From assembly GCA_009774345.1 (NCBI GenBank), contig VSNR01000115.1, positions 1-14,027 of the forward strand: a stretch of DNA of 14,027 nucleotides, given 5' to 3'. Numbering within the stretch: position 1 is the first letter of the stretch; every line of letters begins with the position of its first letter. Source of the stretch: Lachnospiraceae bacterium (GTDB lineage Bacteria > Bacillota > Clostridia > Lachnospirales > Lachnospiraceae). The position numbers and the translations under genes were made by a program. The notes under the pieces are model-generated. The model ran no database searches, was not told the DNA's origin, and was given only the letters and a program-made list of their open reading frames with translations. Shown one piece after another: positions 1-7,500 of the stretch.

Positions 1-62
1 ATTGTGTGACAGGAAAATGGGTGATTTTACGACAGCAGGTGAGGTTGAATCTGTGACAGCTC
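1..62. other. Unassigned left-edge sequence before the ROK fragment
   Basis: No recognisable gene. The frame of the kinase is closed by TGA at 54-56 and frame 1 is closed by TGA at 7-9. Frame 2 is open from the window edge through to a TGA at 174-176, running out of frame into the kinase DNA, so it could be the tail of a gene that starts outside the window. Its translation resembles nothing I recognise. Confidence 0.4.
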
Positions 63-674
63 ATGAAGTTATTAACAGAAGTGCTGTGCGGTGCGGCAAA
101 GGGATGTCAGAATGCAGTCTTTCTCACGCTCGGAACCGGCGTCGGCGGCGGTATCGTTATCGACGGAAAAATCTTTGAGGGCGGACACCCCGGCGGTGCG
201 GAGCTTGGACACATCAAATGCGGCGTTGAACAGCGCAGATGTACCTGCGGCAGGCTGGACTGTCTTGAGACGTATGCCTCTGCGACGGCGTTGATTCACG
301 ATGCAAAAAAGATGGCGCAGGAGCATCCTGAATCCCTGCTCTGGGCGCTGTGTGGCAATGACTTGGCGCAAATGAACGCTAAAATACCGTTTGATGCGGC
401 AGATGCCGGTGATCTGTGCGGCAAAACACTGGTGGACAATTACATTCAGTATCTGGCGGATGGCATTACAGACCTTGCCAATATTTTCCGCCCGGATCTC
501 ATCGTGCTTGGCGGCGGTGTGTGCGCGCAGGGAGAGAAACTGACAGAGCCGCTCAACGAGCATCTGAGGGCGAATTGTTTTGGCAATACGGTGGCGTATG
601 TGCCCCGGACAGTCGTTGCAAAGAATGGAAATCAGGCGGGAATCATAGGGGCAGCGGGGCTCGTTTTTTCTTAA
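63..674 (+). pseudogene. ROK-family sugar kinase (glucokinase-like), 5'-truncated
   Basis: ROK kinases phosphorylate glucose or related sugars in the cytoplasm using ATP. The 203 residues match the C-terminal two thirds of the family: a GTGVGGG glycine loop (residues 24-30), the sugar-contacting GGAELGH segment (E47, H50), a zinc site with H50, C60, C62 and C67 in a CTCGRLDCLE motif, and LGGG near the C-terminus. A complete ROK kinase is about 300 residues. The N-terminal DxGGT phosphate loop and the ENDAN motif carrying the catalytic aspartate are absent. An in-frame TGA lies at 54-56, the first ATG has no ribosome binding site, and bases 1-62 encode nothing ROK-like in any frame. The piece is therefore probably a non-functional remnant, or the gene is interrupted at a rearrangement or assembly join. 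The coordinates mark the open stretch, not a proven start. The family call is firm; the pseudogene status is inferred. Confidence 0.72.
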
Positions 675-701
675 AAGCCAAACCAGAATATGCCAAAAGT
701 G

Positions 702-730
702 TGTACAAACAAAGCGTTTTCGGCTATAAT
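702..730 (+). promoter_or_regulatory. Sigma-A-type promoter for the HD-GYP gene
   Basis: A perfect -10 hexamer TATAAT sits at 725-730. Exactly 17 nt upstream is TGTACA (702-707), which matches the TTGACA consensus at 4 of 6 positions. Transcription would start near 737, just before the AAAGGAGG ribosome binding site at 744-751. The promoter lies after the kinase stop, so the HD-GYP gene is probably a separate transcription unit. Confidence 0.7.
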
Positions 731-758
731 AGGCATATATCACAAAGGAGGGCATATC

Positions 759-2336
759 ATGATGGAGAGAACCGCATTCGAGGCAGACAGGGCACTGATT
801 CATACCTTGATTGAAAAGACCCCTGTTGCTTACATTATTATGGATGACCAGTATCGGATTCATTATGTCAATGACAGCTTCTTAAAGCTGCGCAGGCTGG
901 ACAAAGAAAAGACTATCGGGGAAATTTGTTACAATATTTCCAATGCCGGAAACCACTGTACATACTGTGCAGTCGAGCAGGCGTTAGAGACCGGGAAACC
1001 GGCATTGCTACAGCGCAAGGATGTGCTGCCGGACGGAAGCGTCCGCTATATTGATGACTATGCAGTCCCGTTGTTTTGTGACGCTGCTGCGGGCAGAAAA
1101 TATCTGCTGGAAATCATGGTCAACCGCACGGAGGAATACTTGGTGCGCGCGCAGTACCAGCAGGATGTGGAGGAGGCAGTGCGCGCGCTGGTGGGATTGA
1201 TCGAGGCAAAGGATTCCTACACGGCACTTCACTCTAAGAATGTATGTACCTACGCAACACAGATTGCCAGACAACTGCATATGACAGAGACAGAAATCTT
1301 TCAGATCTCACTGGCGGCGCTGCTGCACGATCTGGGCAAAGTAAAAATCCCGCTGCAAATCATCAACAAGCCGGGGCGTCTCAGCGACAGTGAATTTCAC
1401 ACAATACAGCTGCACCCAGAGTATGCGTGCGATATGCTCGATGGCTTCGTCCATCTTGAGGATATCTGCGAAATGATACGCCATCATCATGAGCGGCTCG
1501 ACGGCAGAGGATATCCAGATGGCATTGAGAAGGACTATCTGTCCATTGGAAGCCGTATTCTTGCAGTTGCAGATACCTATGATGCCATGACGACCGACCG
1601 TGCATACCGCAAAGCGCTGCCGCGTGAGACGGCGATGGAGGAGCTGTACCGTGTCAGCGGAAGCCAGCTGGATGAACAGATTGTCGCCGCCTTTTCAAAG
1701 ATTCCGGCGGAAGATTTTGGAGAGGGAACCTTCCACAAAAATCCAGCCTGCGAACAGCCGCTGCTGGTCCGCAATCTTGGCGGTGGCTGTTTTTCGGACA
1801 AGAAATTATCGGATATCAAAACAGACCAGCTTTTGACGATCGATACCTTGGCGGAAACCATCACGCCGGAGCAGATGCAGGCGGCAGTTTTTGAACATAC
1901 CCCCTGTGGCTATGTCGTTTTGGATCAGGACAACAGACTCTGTTATGCCAATCCATTTTTCCAGAATCTCGCTGGCAGTCTGGCATTGGACCAGCCATGC
2001 ACCCTGTTTATGCCGGATAAGGAGGACGAAGTACGCCAGACGCACACGCGCATGCGCCGTCAGACACAGGCGGGGATACGCACTTTTGACGTATACCGCA
2101 TTCCGGCTGCGCCGTACCAGCTCTATGCGGTGCTGGACCGCACTGAGGAGGCGGAGATGCTGCGGAAGATGGACATTGAGCTCGATCATTTACTACAGCT
2201 CTTGCAGCAGCTTTTGCTGGCGGAGGAGGAAGAGCAGGGGATTGACTTCTGTTCGCCGGAAGAGCTGTCCTATGTGAAGGAAAAGGTTGAGAAGATTGCC
2301 AGACAGCGCAGGCAGGACAAAAACACGGTCATTTAA
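759..2336 (+). CDS. PAS / HD-GYP / PAS protein, probable cyclic-di-GMP phosphodiesterase
   Basis: HD-GYP proteins hydrolyse cyclic-di-GMP. Of 525 residues, about 12-125 form a PAS sensor domain with three close cysteines (C57, C67, C70). About 140-315 form the HD-GYP domain, with HDLGK at 190-194, KPGRLSD, HPE, a HHHERLDGRGYP block at 242-253 (GYP at 251-253) and ADTYDAMTTDRAYR. A linker follows, then a second, weaker PAS domain at about 375-480 and a leucine- and glutamate-rich helical tail. The metal-binding and GYP residues are all present, so activity is expected. No GGDEF domain or membrane segment is visible, so it is likely a cytoplasmic sensor. ATG 759 is chosen because AAAGGAGG (744-751) is correctly spaced; the ATG at 762 is also possible. 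The reading frame is open back to 690, but that extension would cover the promoter. The ligand sensed is unknown. Confidence 0.88.
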   Translation: MMERTAFEADRALIHTLIEKTPVAYIIMDDQYRIHYVNDSFLKLRRLDKEKTIGEICYNISNAGNHCTYCAVEQALETGKPALLQRKDVLPDGSVRYIDDYAVPLFCDAAAGRKYLLEIMVNRTEEYLVRAQYQQDVEEAVRALVGLIEAKDSYTALHSKNVCTYATQIARQLHMTETEIFQISLAALLHDLGKVKIPLQIINKPGRLSDSEFHTIQLHPEYACDMLDGFVHLEDICEMIRHHHERLDGRGYPDGIEKDYLSIGSRILAVADTYDAMTTDRAYRKALPRETAMEELYRVSGSQLDEQIVAAFSKIPAEDFGEGTFHKNPACEQPLLVRNLGGGCFSDKKLSDIKTDQLLTIDTLAETITPEQMQAAVFEHTPCGYVVLDQDNRLCYANPFFQNLAGSLALDQPCTLFMPDKEDEVRQTHTRMRRQTQAGIRTFDVYRIPAAPYQLYAVLDRTEEAEMLRKMDIELDHLLQLLQQLLLAEEEEQGIDFCSPEELSYVKEKVEKIARQRRQDKNTVI

Positions 2337-2340
2337 AATC

Positions 2341-2381
2341 AAAAATCCTGTTGGTCAACTTTGGGGACGAACAGGATTTTT
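2341..2381. terminator. Bidirectional intrinsic terminator between the HD-GYP gene and pepF
   Basis: AAAAATCCTGTT (2341-2352) pairs perfectly over 12 bp with AACAGGATTTTT (2370-2381). GTC (2354-2356) can add three pairs with GAC (2366-2368) inside the loop. A-tracts on the left and T-tracts on the right give a U-run in either direction, which suits the convergent genes: it starts 4 nt after the HD-GYP stop and lies 13 nt beyond the pepF stop. Confidence 0.88.
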
Positions 2382-2394
2382 GTGTACATGTTTT

Positions 2395-4203
2395 TTAACG
2401 CATCAATTCTTCCATCTCATCAATCAGACTGTCAAAGAGCCTGAGTGCCTCCTCGACAGGCGTCTTGGTGGACATGTCAACGCCCGCGTCTTTTAAGATC
2501 GACACAGGGTCTTTGGAACGCCCGGCGCTCAGAAAGTTTTCTTTGTAGGCTTTTACCGCAGGCGCGCCTTCTTTTAGAATTTTCTGGGACAGTGCGATCG
2601 CGGCAGAAAATCCTGTAGCGTACTGATACACATAAAAGTTGTAGAAGAAGTGCGGGATGCGTGCCCACTCCAAATCAATCTTTGCGTCATGCACAATATC
2701 TTTTCCAAAATACAGGTCAATCAGATCATGATAAACCTTGCATGCCGACTCGGAGTTGATACTCTCGCCGTTTAGCACCATCTGGCTCATCTTTAATTCA
2801 AATTCCGCAAACATGGTCTGGCGGTAAAGCGTCGTGCGAAACTGCTCGAGAAAATAGTTGATCAGATAAGCGCGTTCCTTCTTGTCGGTGGTCTTTTTTA
2901 ACAGGTACTGCATCAGCAGGGCTTCGTTGCAGGTCGAGGCAACCTCTGCCACAAAAATCACATAATCCGAATCGACAACCGGCTGGTGTTTGTTGGAGAG
3001 GTAGGAGTGCAGGGCATGTCCCATCTCATGAACTGTCGTGAACTCACTGTCAAGATTATTTTTATAATTTAACAGCACATAGGGATGGACGCGGCAGCCG
3101 CAGGAATAAGCACCGCTGCGTTTTCCCGCGTTTTCATAAATATCAATCCAGCGGTTTTCAAAGCCTTCGTCAAGGAGTGCGACATAGTCCTCACCGAGCA
3201 CAGCGAGCGCCTCGCGGATGTTTTCCTTGGTCTCTGCAAATGAAATACTGCGCCCTGCATTGGATACCACCGGCACATACAAGTCATACATGTGGAGTTC
3301 ATCCACCTTTAATAACTTCTTTCTGAGACGCACATATTTGTACATGGATTCCATATTTTCATGGACGGCTTCGATCAGGTTATAATAGACCTGCGGATCG
3401 ACGTTGGTCTGGTCGAGCGCCGCCTCAAGAGGACTGTCGTACCTGCGCATTTTCGCAAAGAAATTGAGCTGCTTCATCTGCGCGGACAAAATTGCGGCAG
3501 AGGTGTTTTTGTGCTCATCATAGGTTTTGTACATAGAATCAAACGCATCTTTTCTGACATTCCTGTCATAATTTTGCATCAGCGGGATAAAGCTTGCATG
3601 CGTTACAGCAAGGCGGTTGCCTTCGATATCGGACACAGATTCATACGTCATATCTGCATCGTTGAGCAGGCCAAAGATATCCTCCGGTGACTGCGCAAGG
3701 TCTCCGGCGGCGGCAAGGATTTTCTCCTCCGCATCGCTTAGGATATGCGCCTTTTTCCTGAGAATATCATTTAAGCTTCTCTTGTACGGTAAGAGCGCTG
3801 GCAGTTGATCATAAAAGGCATTCAGCGTGGCTTCAGGTATCTCGAGGATTTCCGGTTCCGCAAAGGACAGGGCGGAGGAAAGTGTTACACACACGCCCAT
3901 GGTCTGGTCTTTGTAACCCTGATAGGTCGTGTTTTTGGTGTCCTCATCAGCCTTTCGCAGCGCGTAGTTTGCGAATTTGTCCATCAACACGGACACTTCA
4001 TCCTGCAATTTCAGAAAGGCAAGCAGGCTGTCAGCGCTTTTGCCAAGCTGTCCGCGGAAGAATTCGATCTGCGGGATCAGGTTCTTGACCGCCTCCATAT
4101 CTTTTTTCCATTCGGCGTCACTCGCGTAGAGATCCTCCATCGCCCAAGTGTATTCCTTTGGGACATCACTGCGTTTTTCATAATTGTTTTGTTGGTTGCT
4201 CAT
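2395..4203 (-). CDS. pepF: Oligoendopeptidase F (M3 family zinc peptidase)
   Basis: PepF is a zinc metallopeptidase that cleaves short peptides, usually in the cytoplasm, as part of peptide turnover. The 602 residues equal the usual family length. The catalytic motif HEMGH is at residues 392-396, and the third zinc ligand is E420 in the AEVAS motif 24 residues later, the typical M3B arrangement. The N-terminal half is the helical oligopeptidase F domain. The C-terminal stretch with YNFYVYQYATGFSAA is also typical. No signal peptide is visible. The start at 4203 is chosen because AAAGGAGAG (4219-4211) lies 7 nt upstream. The frame stays open to an ATG at 4245, but that one lies inside a tandem repeat unit and would add 14 non-conserved residues. 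It is convergent with the HD-GYP gene and divergent from addB. The substrate cannot be told from sequence. Confidence 0.93.
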   Translation of the reverse strand: MSNQQNNYEKRSDVPKEYTWAMEDLYASDAEWKKDMEAVKNLIPQIEFFRGQLGKSADSLLAFLKLQDEVSVLMDKFANYALRKADEDTKNTTYQGYKDQTMGVCVTLSSALSFAEPEILEIPEATLNAFYDQLPALLPYKRSLNDILRKKAHILSDAEEKILAAAGDLAQSPEDIFGLLNDADMTYESVSDIEGNRLAVTHASFIPLMQNYDRNVRKDAFDSMYKTYDEHKNTSAAILSAQMKQLNFFAKMRRYDSPLEAALDQTNVDPQVYYNLIEAVHENMESMYKYVRLRKKLLKVDELHMYDLYVPVVSNAGRSISFAETKENIREALAVLGEDYVALLDEGFENRWIDIYENAGKRSGAYSCGCRVHPYVLLNYKNNLDSEFTTVHEMGHALHSYLSNKHQPVVDSDYVIFVAEVASTCNEALLMQYLLKKTTDKKERAYLINYFLEQFRTTLYRQTMFAEFELKMSQMVLNGESINSESACKVYHDLIDLYFGKDIVHDAKIDLEWARIPHFFYNFYVYQYATGFSAAIALSQKILKEGAPAVKAYKENFLSAGRSKDPVSILKDAGVDMSTKTPVEEALRLFDSLIDEMEELMR

Positions 4204-4230
4204 TTCATTTCTCTCCTTTATCAATCTTTT

Positions 4231-4294
4231 CACACTAACTCCCATCTGCCCGCTTCAGCGGGCGTACAAATCAGGATGGTGAAATCTTTGATTT
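4231..4294. repeat. 64-bp tandem repeat, copy 1
   Basis: Identical to copy 2 over all 64 positions. It begins CACACTAACT. GCCCGC and GCGGGC form a hairpin with a TTCA loop (TGAA on the other strand), framed by CCATC and GATGG that can add a 5-bp lower stem. Near its end GTGAAATC (4279-4286) pairs with GATTTCAC (4290-4297) around a TTT loop, using the first bases of copy 2. The structure is seen directly; no function is known to me. Confidence 0.93.
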
Positions 4295-4358
4295 CACACT
4301 AACTCCCATCTGCCCGCTTCAGCGGGCGTACAAATCAGGATGGTGAAATCTTTGATTT
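4295..4358. repeat. 64-bp tandem repeat, copy 2
   Basis: An exact duplicate of copy 1 with no spacer between them. It has the same GC-rich TTCA-loop hairpin and the same GTGAAATC / GATTTCAC hairpin, here closing on the CACACTAA that opens the next, divergent unit. Exact identity points to recent duplication or ongoing homogenisation. Confidence 0.93.
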
Positions 4359-4438
4359 CACACTAATTACCATGCCATTCTCACAGCCTGCAAACTTTGG
4401 GCCGCAGGCACAAAGTTGCGTGTGAAAAATTTATTTTT
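4359..4438. repeat. Divergent third unit with the same architecture (80 nt)
   Basis: It opens with CACACTA like the other units, has a GC-rich hairpin in the middle (GCCTGC 4386-4391 with GCAGGC 4404-4409), and ends in a hairpin that runs into the next CACAC: GTGTGAAAAAT (4420-4430) with ATTTTTCACAC (4433-4443). Apart from the motif ends it does not align with the 64-bp units. A second stem, AACTTTG (4393-4399) with CAAAGTT (4411-4417), interleaves with the first. Calling it a related unit is an inference from layout. Confidence 0.5.
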
Positions 4439-4444
4439 CACACT

Positions 4445-4481
4445 ATAGTCTACCATTTTATGCGGCATTATGCTAGACTAT
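4445..4481. promoter_or_regulatory. Inverted repeat over the putative divergent pepF / addB promoter region
   Basis: ATAGTCTA (4445-4452) and TAGACTAT (4474-4481) are perfect 8-bp inverted arms separated by 21 bp. The arms overlap -10-like hexamers: TATAGT at 4444-4449, and TATTAT at 4479-4484 (plus strand) or CATAAT at 4485-4480 (minus strand). No good -35 hexamer pairs with any of them, so the promoter assignment is weak. It could be an operator for a repressor controlling one or both genes, or simply a cruciform-forming repeat. Confidence 0.35.
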
Positions 4482-4530
4482 TATGAAGAGAAATTTTAAA
4501 CAGTAACACAAGATCTGTAAGGAGGGCAAA

Positions 4531-7500
4531 ATGGGACTGCGGTTTTATATTGGCGCGTCAGGCTCCGGCAAGAGCTATCAGCTCTATAATCATATTATTC
4601 AGCAATCAATGGCAAATCCGCACATCAATTATCTGATCGTTGTGCCAGACCAGTTTACGATGCAGACGCAGCTTGAGATGGTGATGCGGCACCCCAACAA
4701 AGGAATCATGAATATCGACGTGCTCAGCTTTGGCAGACTGTCCCACCGTATCTTTGAGGAGGTGGGCGGCAACGATAAGCCGGTGCTTGATGATACAGGA
4801 AAAAGTCTGGTGCTGCGGCGTGTGGCGGCAGGGCTTGAGGACGAGCTGGGTGTCATGAAGCGCAATATTCGAAAGCCCGGTTATATCAGTGAGGTAAAGT
4901 CAGCGCTCTCTGAATTTATGCAGTATGGCCTTGGCACAAAGGAAGTCGAAAAACTGTGCGAATATGCCGCGAAAAGAAATGCGCTTGCCTACAAATTAAA
5001 GGATTTGCACTTATTATATGAAGGGTTTCTAAACTATATCAATGAGCGCTATATTACGACGGAGGAGACACTCGATCTGCTCAGGAAAGTGCTGCCGCGG
5101 TCAAAGGTTGTGAAGGGCAGCGTGATTGTCTTTGACGGGTTTACCGGATTTACGCCGGTTCAGTACAATGTCATTCAGGAGCTGATGGTACAGGCACAGG
5201 AGCTGATAGTGACCGTCACAATGGGCGCAGAGGAGAATGCCTATGTGCAGGATGGAGAGCAGAAGCTGTTTCATCTGAGTAAGAAGACGATACATGACCT
5301 TGACCGGCGCTGCAAGGATGCAGGCGTCAGGCGGGAAGCAGACGAGCGGATAACAGACAGCGTGGTGTACCGTTACCGGGACAATGCAGGTCTGGCGCAT
5401 CTTGAGCGCGCACTGTTCCGTTATCCGGTTCAGGAATATCAGGGAACACAGGACAGCATTCGGCTTTTTGAGGCGTCTGCGCCCAAGGAGGAGTTGAGAC
5501 AGGTGTGTCTTGAAATCCGCAGGCTTGTGCGCGAGAGAAAATACTGTTACCGCGATATCGCGGTGGTGACGGGCGATTTGGAGCGGTATGGATTTCTGGC
5601 GCGCGAAATGTTTAGCCGCTTTGATATTCCCTATTATCTGGACCAGACGAACAAGCTGGTTCTGAATCCGTTTATCGAGTTTATCCGAAGCGCGCTGTTG
5701 GTGGTAATACAGGAATACTCCTACGAATCCGTCTTTCATTTCCTGCGCTGCGGCATGGCGGGCGTGACGCCCGATGAGACGGACAGATTGGAAAATTACT
5801 GTCTCACAATGGGCATACGGGGCAAAAAGGCATGGCAGAAAAAATTTACCAGACGCAGGAAAAAACAGGAAGAGGCCGCGGCCGCGCAGGCGCTTGAAGA
5901 GCTGAATGCAGTTCGGGAGCGGATTGTAGCGATGCTGGACCCGCTGATGCAGAAAAAGTCCGAGAAAAAGACAGCGGGAAAAGAGCTGGTGAAAGCGTTG
6001 TATGAATTTATTGTCAATGCTTCCATCGAGGAAAAACTTATGGCGTATGAGCAGTATTTTACAGAGCAGGGCGAACTGGTCAAGGCAAAGGAATACGCTC
6101 AGATCTACAGGCTTGTCATGGAGCTCTTAGAGCAGATCTGCGGTCTTTTGGGGGATGAGGAGCTGGAACTCAAAGAATTTGCAGATATTCTTGACGCAGG
6201 TTTTGCGGAGATCAAGGTGGGAACCATCCCGCAGAATGTAGATAAAGTCGTGATTGGAGATATCGAGCGGACGCGTCTTTGCGAGGTGAAAGCGCTGTTT
6301 TTTATCGGGGTCAATGACGGTATTATTCCAAAGAGCGGCGGGACAGGAGGCATCATCTCTGATATTGACAGGGAATTTTTGCAGGAGTCGGAGTTTGAGC
6401 TAGCGCCGACACCGCGTCAGCAGATGTACATACAGCGCCTTTATTTGTATCTGATGATGACGAAGCCGACAGAGCAGTTGTATCTGTCCTATGCCAAGGT
6501 GGATAATGAGGGGAAGAGCATCCGGCCGGCGTATCTTATCAATACAGTTCTTCGGTTATTTCCAGAGCTCGTGGTTGACCAGCCGCAGATGCGTCCGATG
6601 GAGGAGCAGATGGAGTCGCCCGCGGATACGCTTTCCTATCTGGTTGAGCTGCTGCGGCGCTATGCCGCGGAGGATATCGGGGAAGAGAGGCGGTTTTTTA
6701 TCACACTTTATGACACATATGTCAGAAATGAGTGGTATGCGCCTGTCTTGGAACAGATGCGCAGGGCAGCATTTTCCTATCTGTTTCATGCAGATACAAA
6801 CAGGATTCCCAGAGAGCTTGCGCGGCTTTTGTATGGGCAGGTTTTAAAAAACAGTATCAGCCGCCTTGAGAAGTTTGCCTCCTGCGCCTACGCTCATTTT
6901 CTGCAATACGGTCTGAGTCTTGAGGAGCGTGACAAGTACAGCTTTGAGAGCGTGGATATGGGCAATGTCTTTCATGCTGTGTTGGAAAACTTTTCAGACA
7001 AACTTGCCGAGGAGGGGTATACATGGTTTGACTTTCCAAGAGAGGTCGGAGAGCGGCTTGTAGGCACATGTCTGGAAGATTATGCAGTCTCCTACGGTGA
7101 GACGATCCTGTACAGCAGCAAACGCAATGAATATATGATCACGAGAATGCACAGAATCCTCAACCGTACTGTGATGACATTGCAGTATCAGCTGCAAAAG
7201 GGGGCTTTTACGCCCGAGAACTTTGAGCTTTCTTTTCAGATGACATCAGATCTCGATGCTGTGAATATTGCGTTATCGGAGGAGGAGCGGATGCAGTTGA
7301 TCGGGCGCATAGACCGTGTGGACACCTGCAAGCAGGAGGATAAGCTGTATGTCAAGATCATCGACTACAAATCCGGCAATCGCAAATTTGACCTTGCCGC
7401 ACTGTACTATGGGCTTCAATTGCAGCTTGTCGTCTATATGAATGCGGCAGTGGAGGTAATCAAAAAGAAAAACAAAAAGGAAAAAAATGACGCACGTGTC

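Larger units (their letters stand above)
4204..4530. other. Repeat-rich divergent intergenic region, pepF / addB
   Basis: This 327-bp gap has no credible gene. From the pepF side it holds the pepF ribosome binding site, two exact 64-bp tandem units (4231-4358), a third unit of different sequence but similar layout (4359-4438), an inverted repeat (4445-4481) and the addB ribosome binding site (GGAGG at 4521-4525). The string TTCACACTA occurs four times, with the CACACTA part starting at 4231, 4295, 4359 and 4439. Start sites for both flanking genes should lie here. If pepF is transcribed from near 4480, its leader would carry all of the hairpins. Confidence 0.85.

Noticed and set aside
640..672. 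Terminator at the end of the kinase fragment
   Set aside because: There is a T-run at 664-669, but only a 3-4 bp stem can form before it.
690..758. A 23-residue N-terminal extension of the HD-GYP protein
   Set aside because: It would be encoded by the -10 box and the ribosome binding site; the well-spaced AAAGGAGG supports ATG 759.
72..863. A 263-residue open frame on the minus strand across the kinase fragment and HD-GYP start
   Set aside because: It lies antisense to clear ROK and PAS coding sequence, has no recognisable domain, and its composition is typical of a shadow frame.
4204..4245. A pepF start at 4245
   Set aside because: The extra residues come from a tandem repeat unit and are not conserved; ATG 4203 has a good ribosome binding site.
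3805..4302. A 165-residue plus-strand frame antisense to pepF
   Set aside because: It overlaps the conserved N-terminal half of pepF and runs into the repeats; no domain or ribosome binding site.
4231..4358. CRISPR-like array
   Set aside because: Only two directly abutting identical 64-bp units, no variable spacers and no cas genes.
4386..4417. H-type pseudoknot from the two interleaved stems
   Set aside because: Single-base linkers cannot plausibly span the stems; alternative folds are the better reading.
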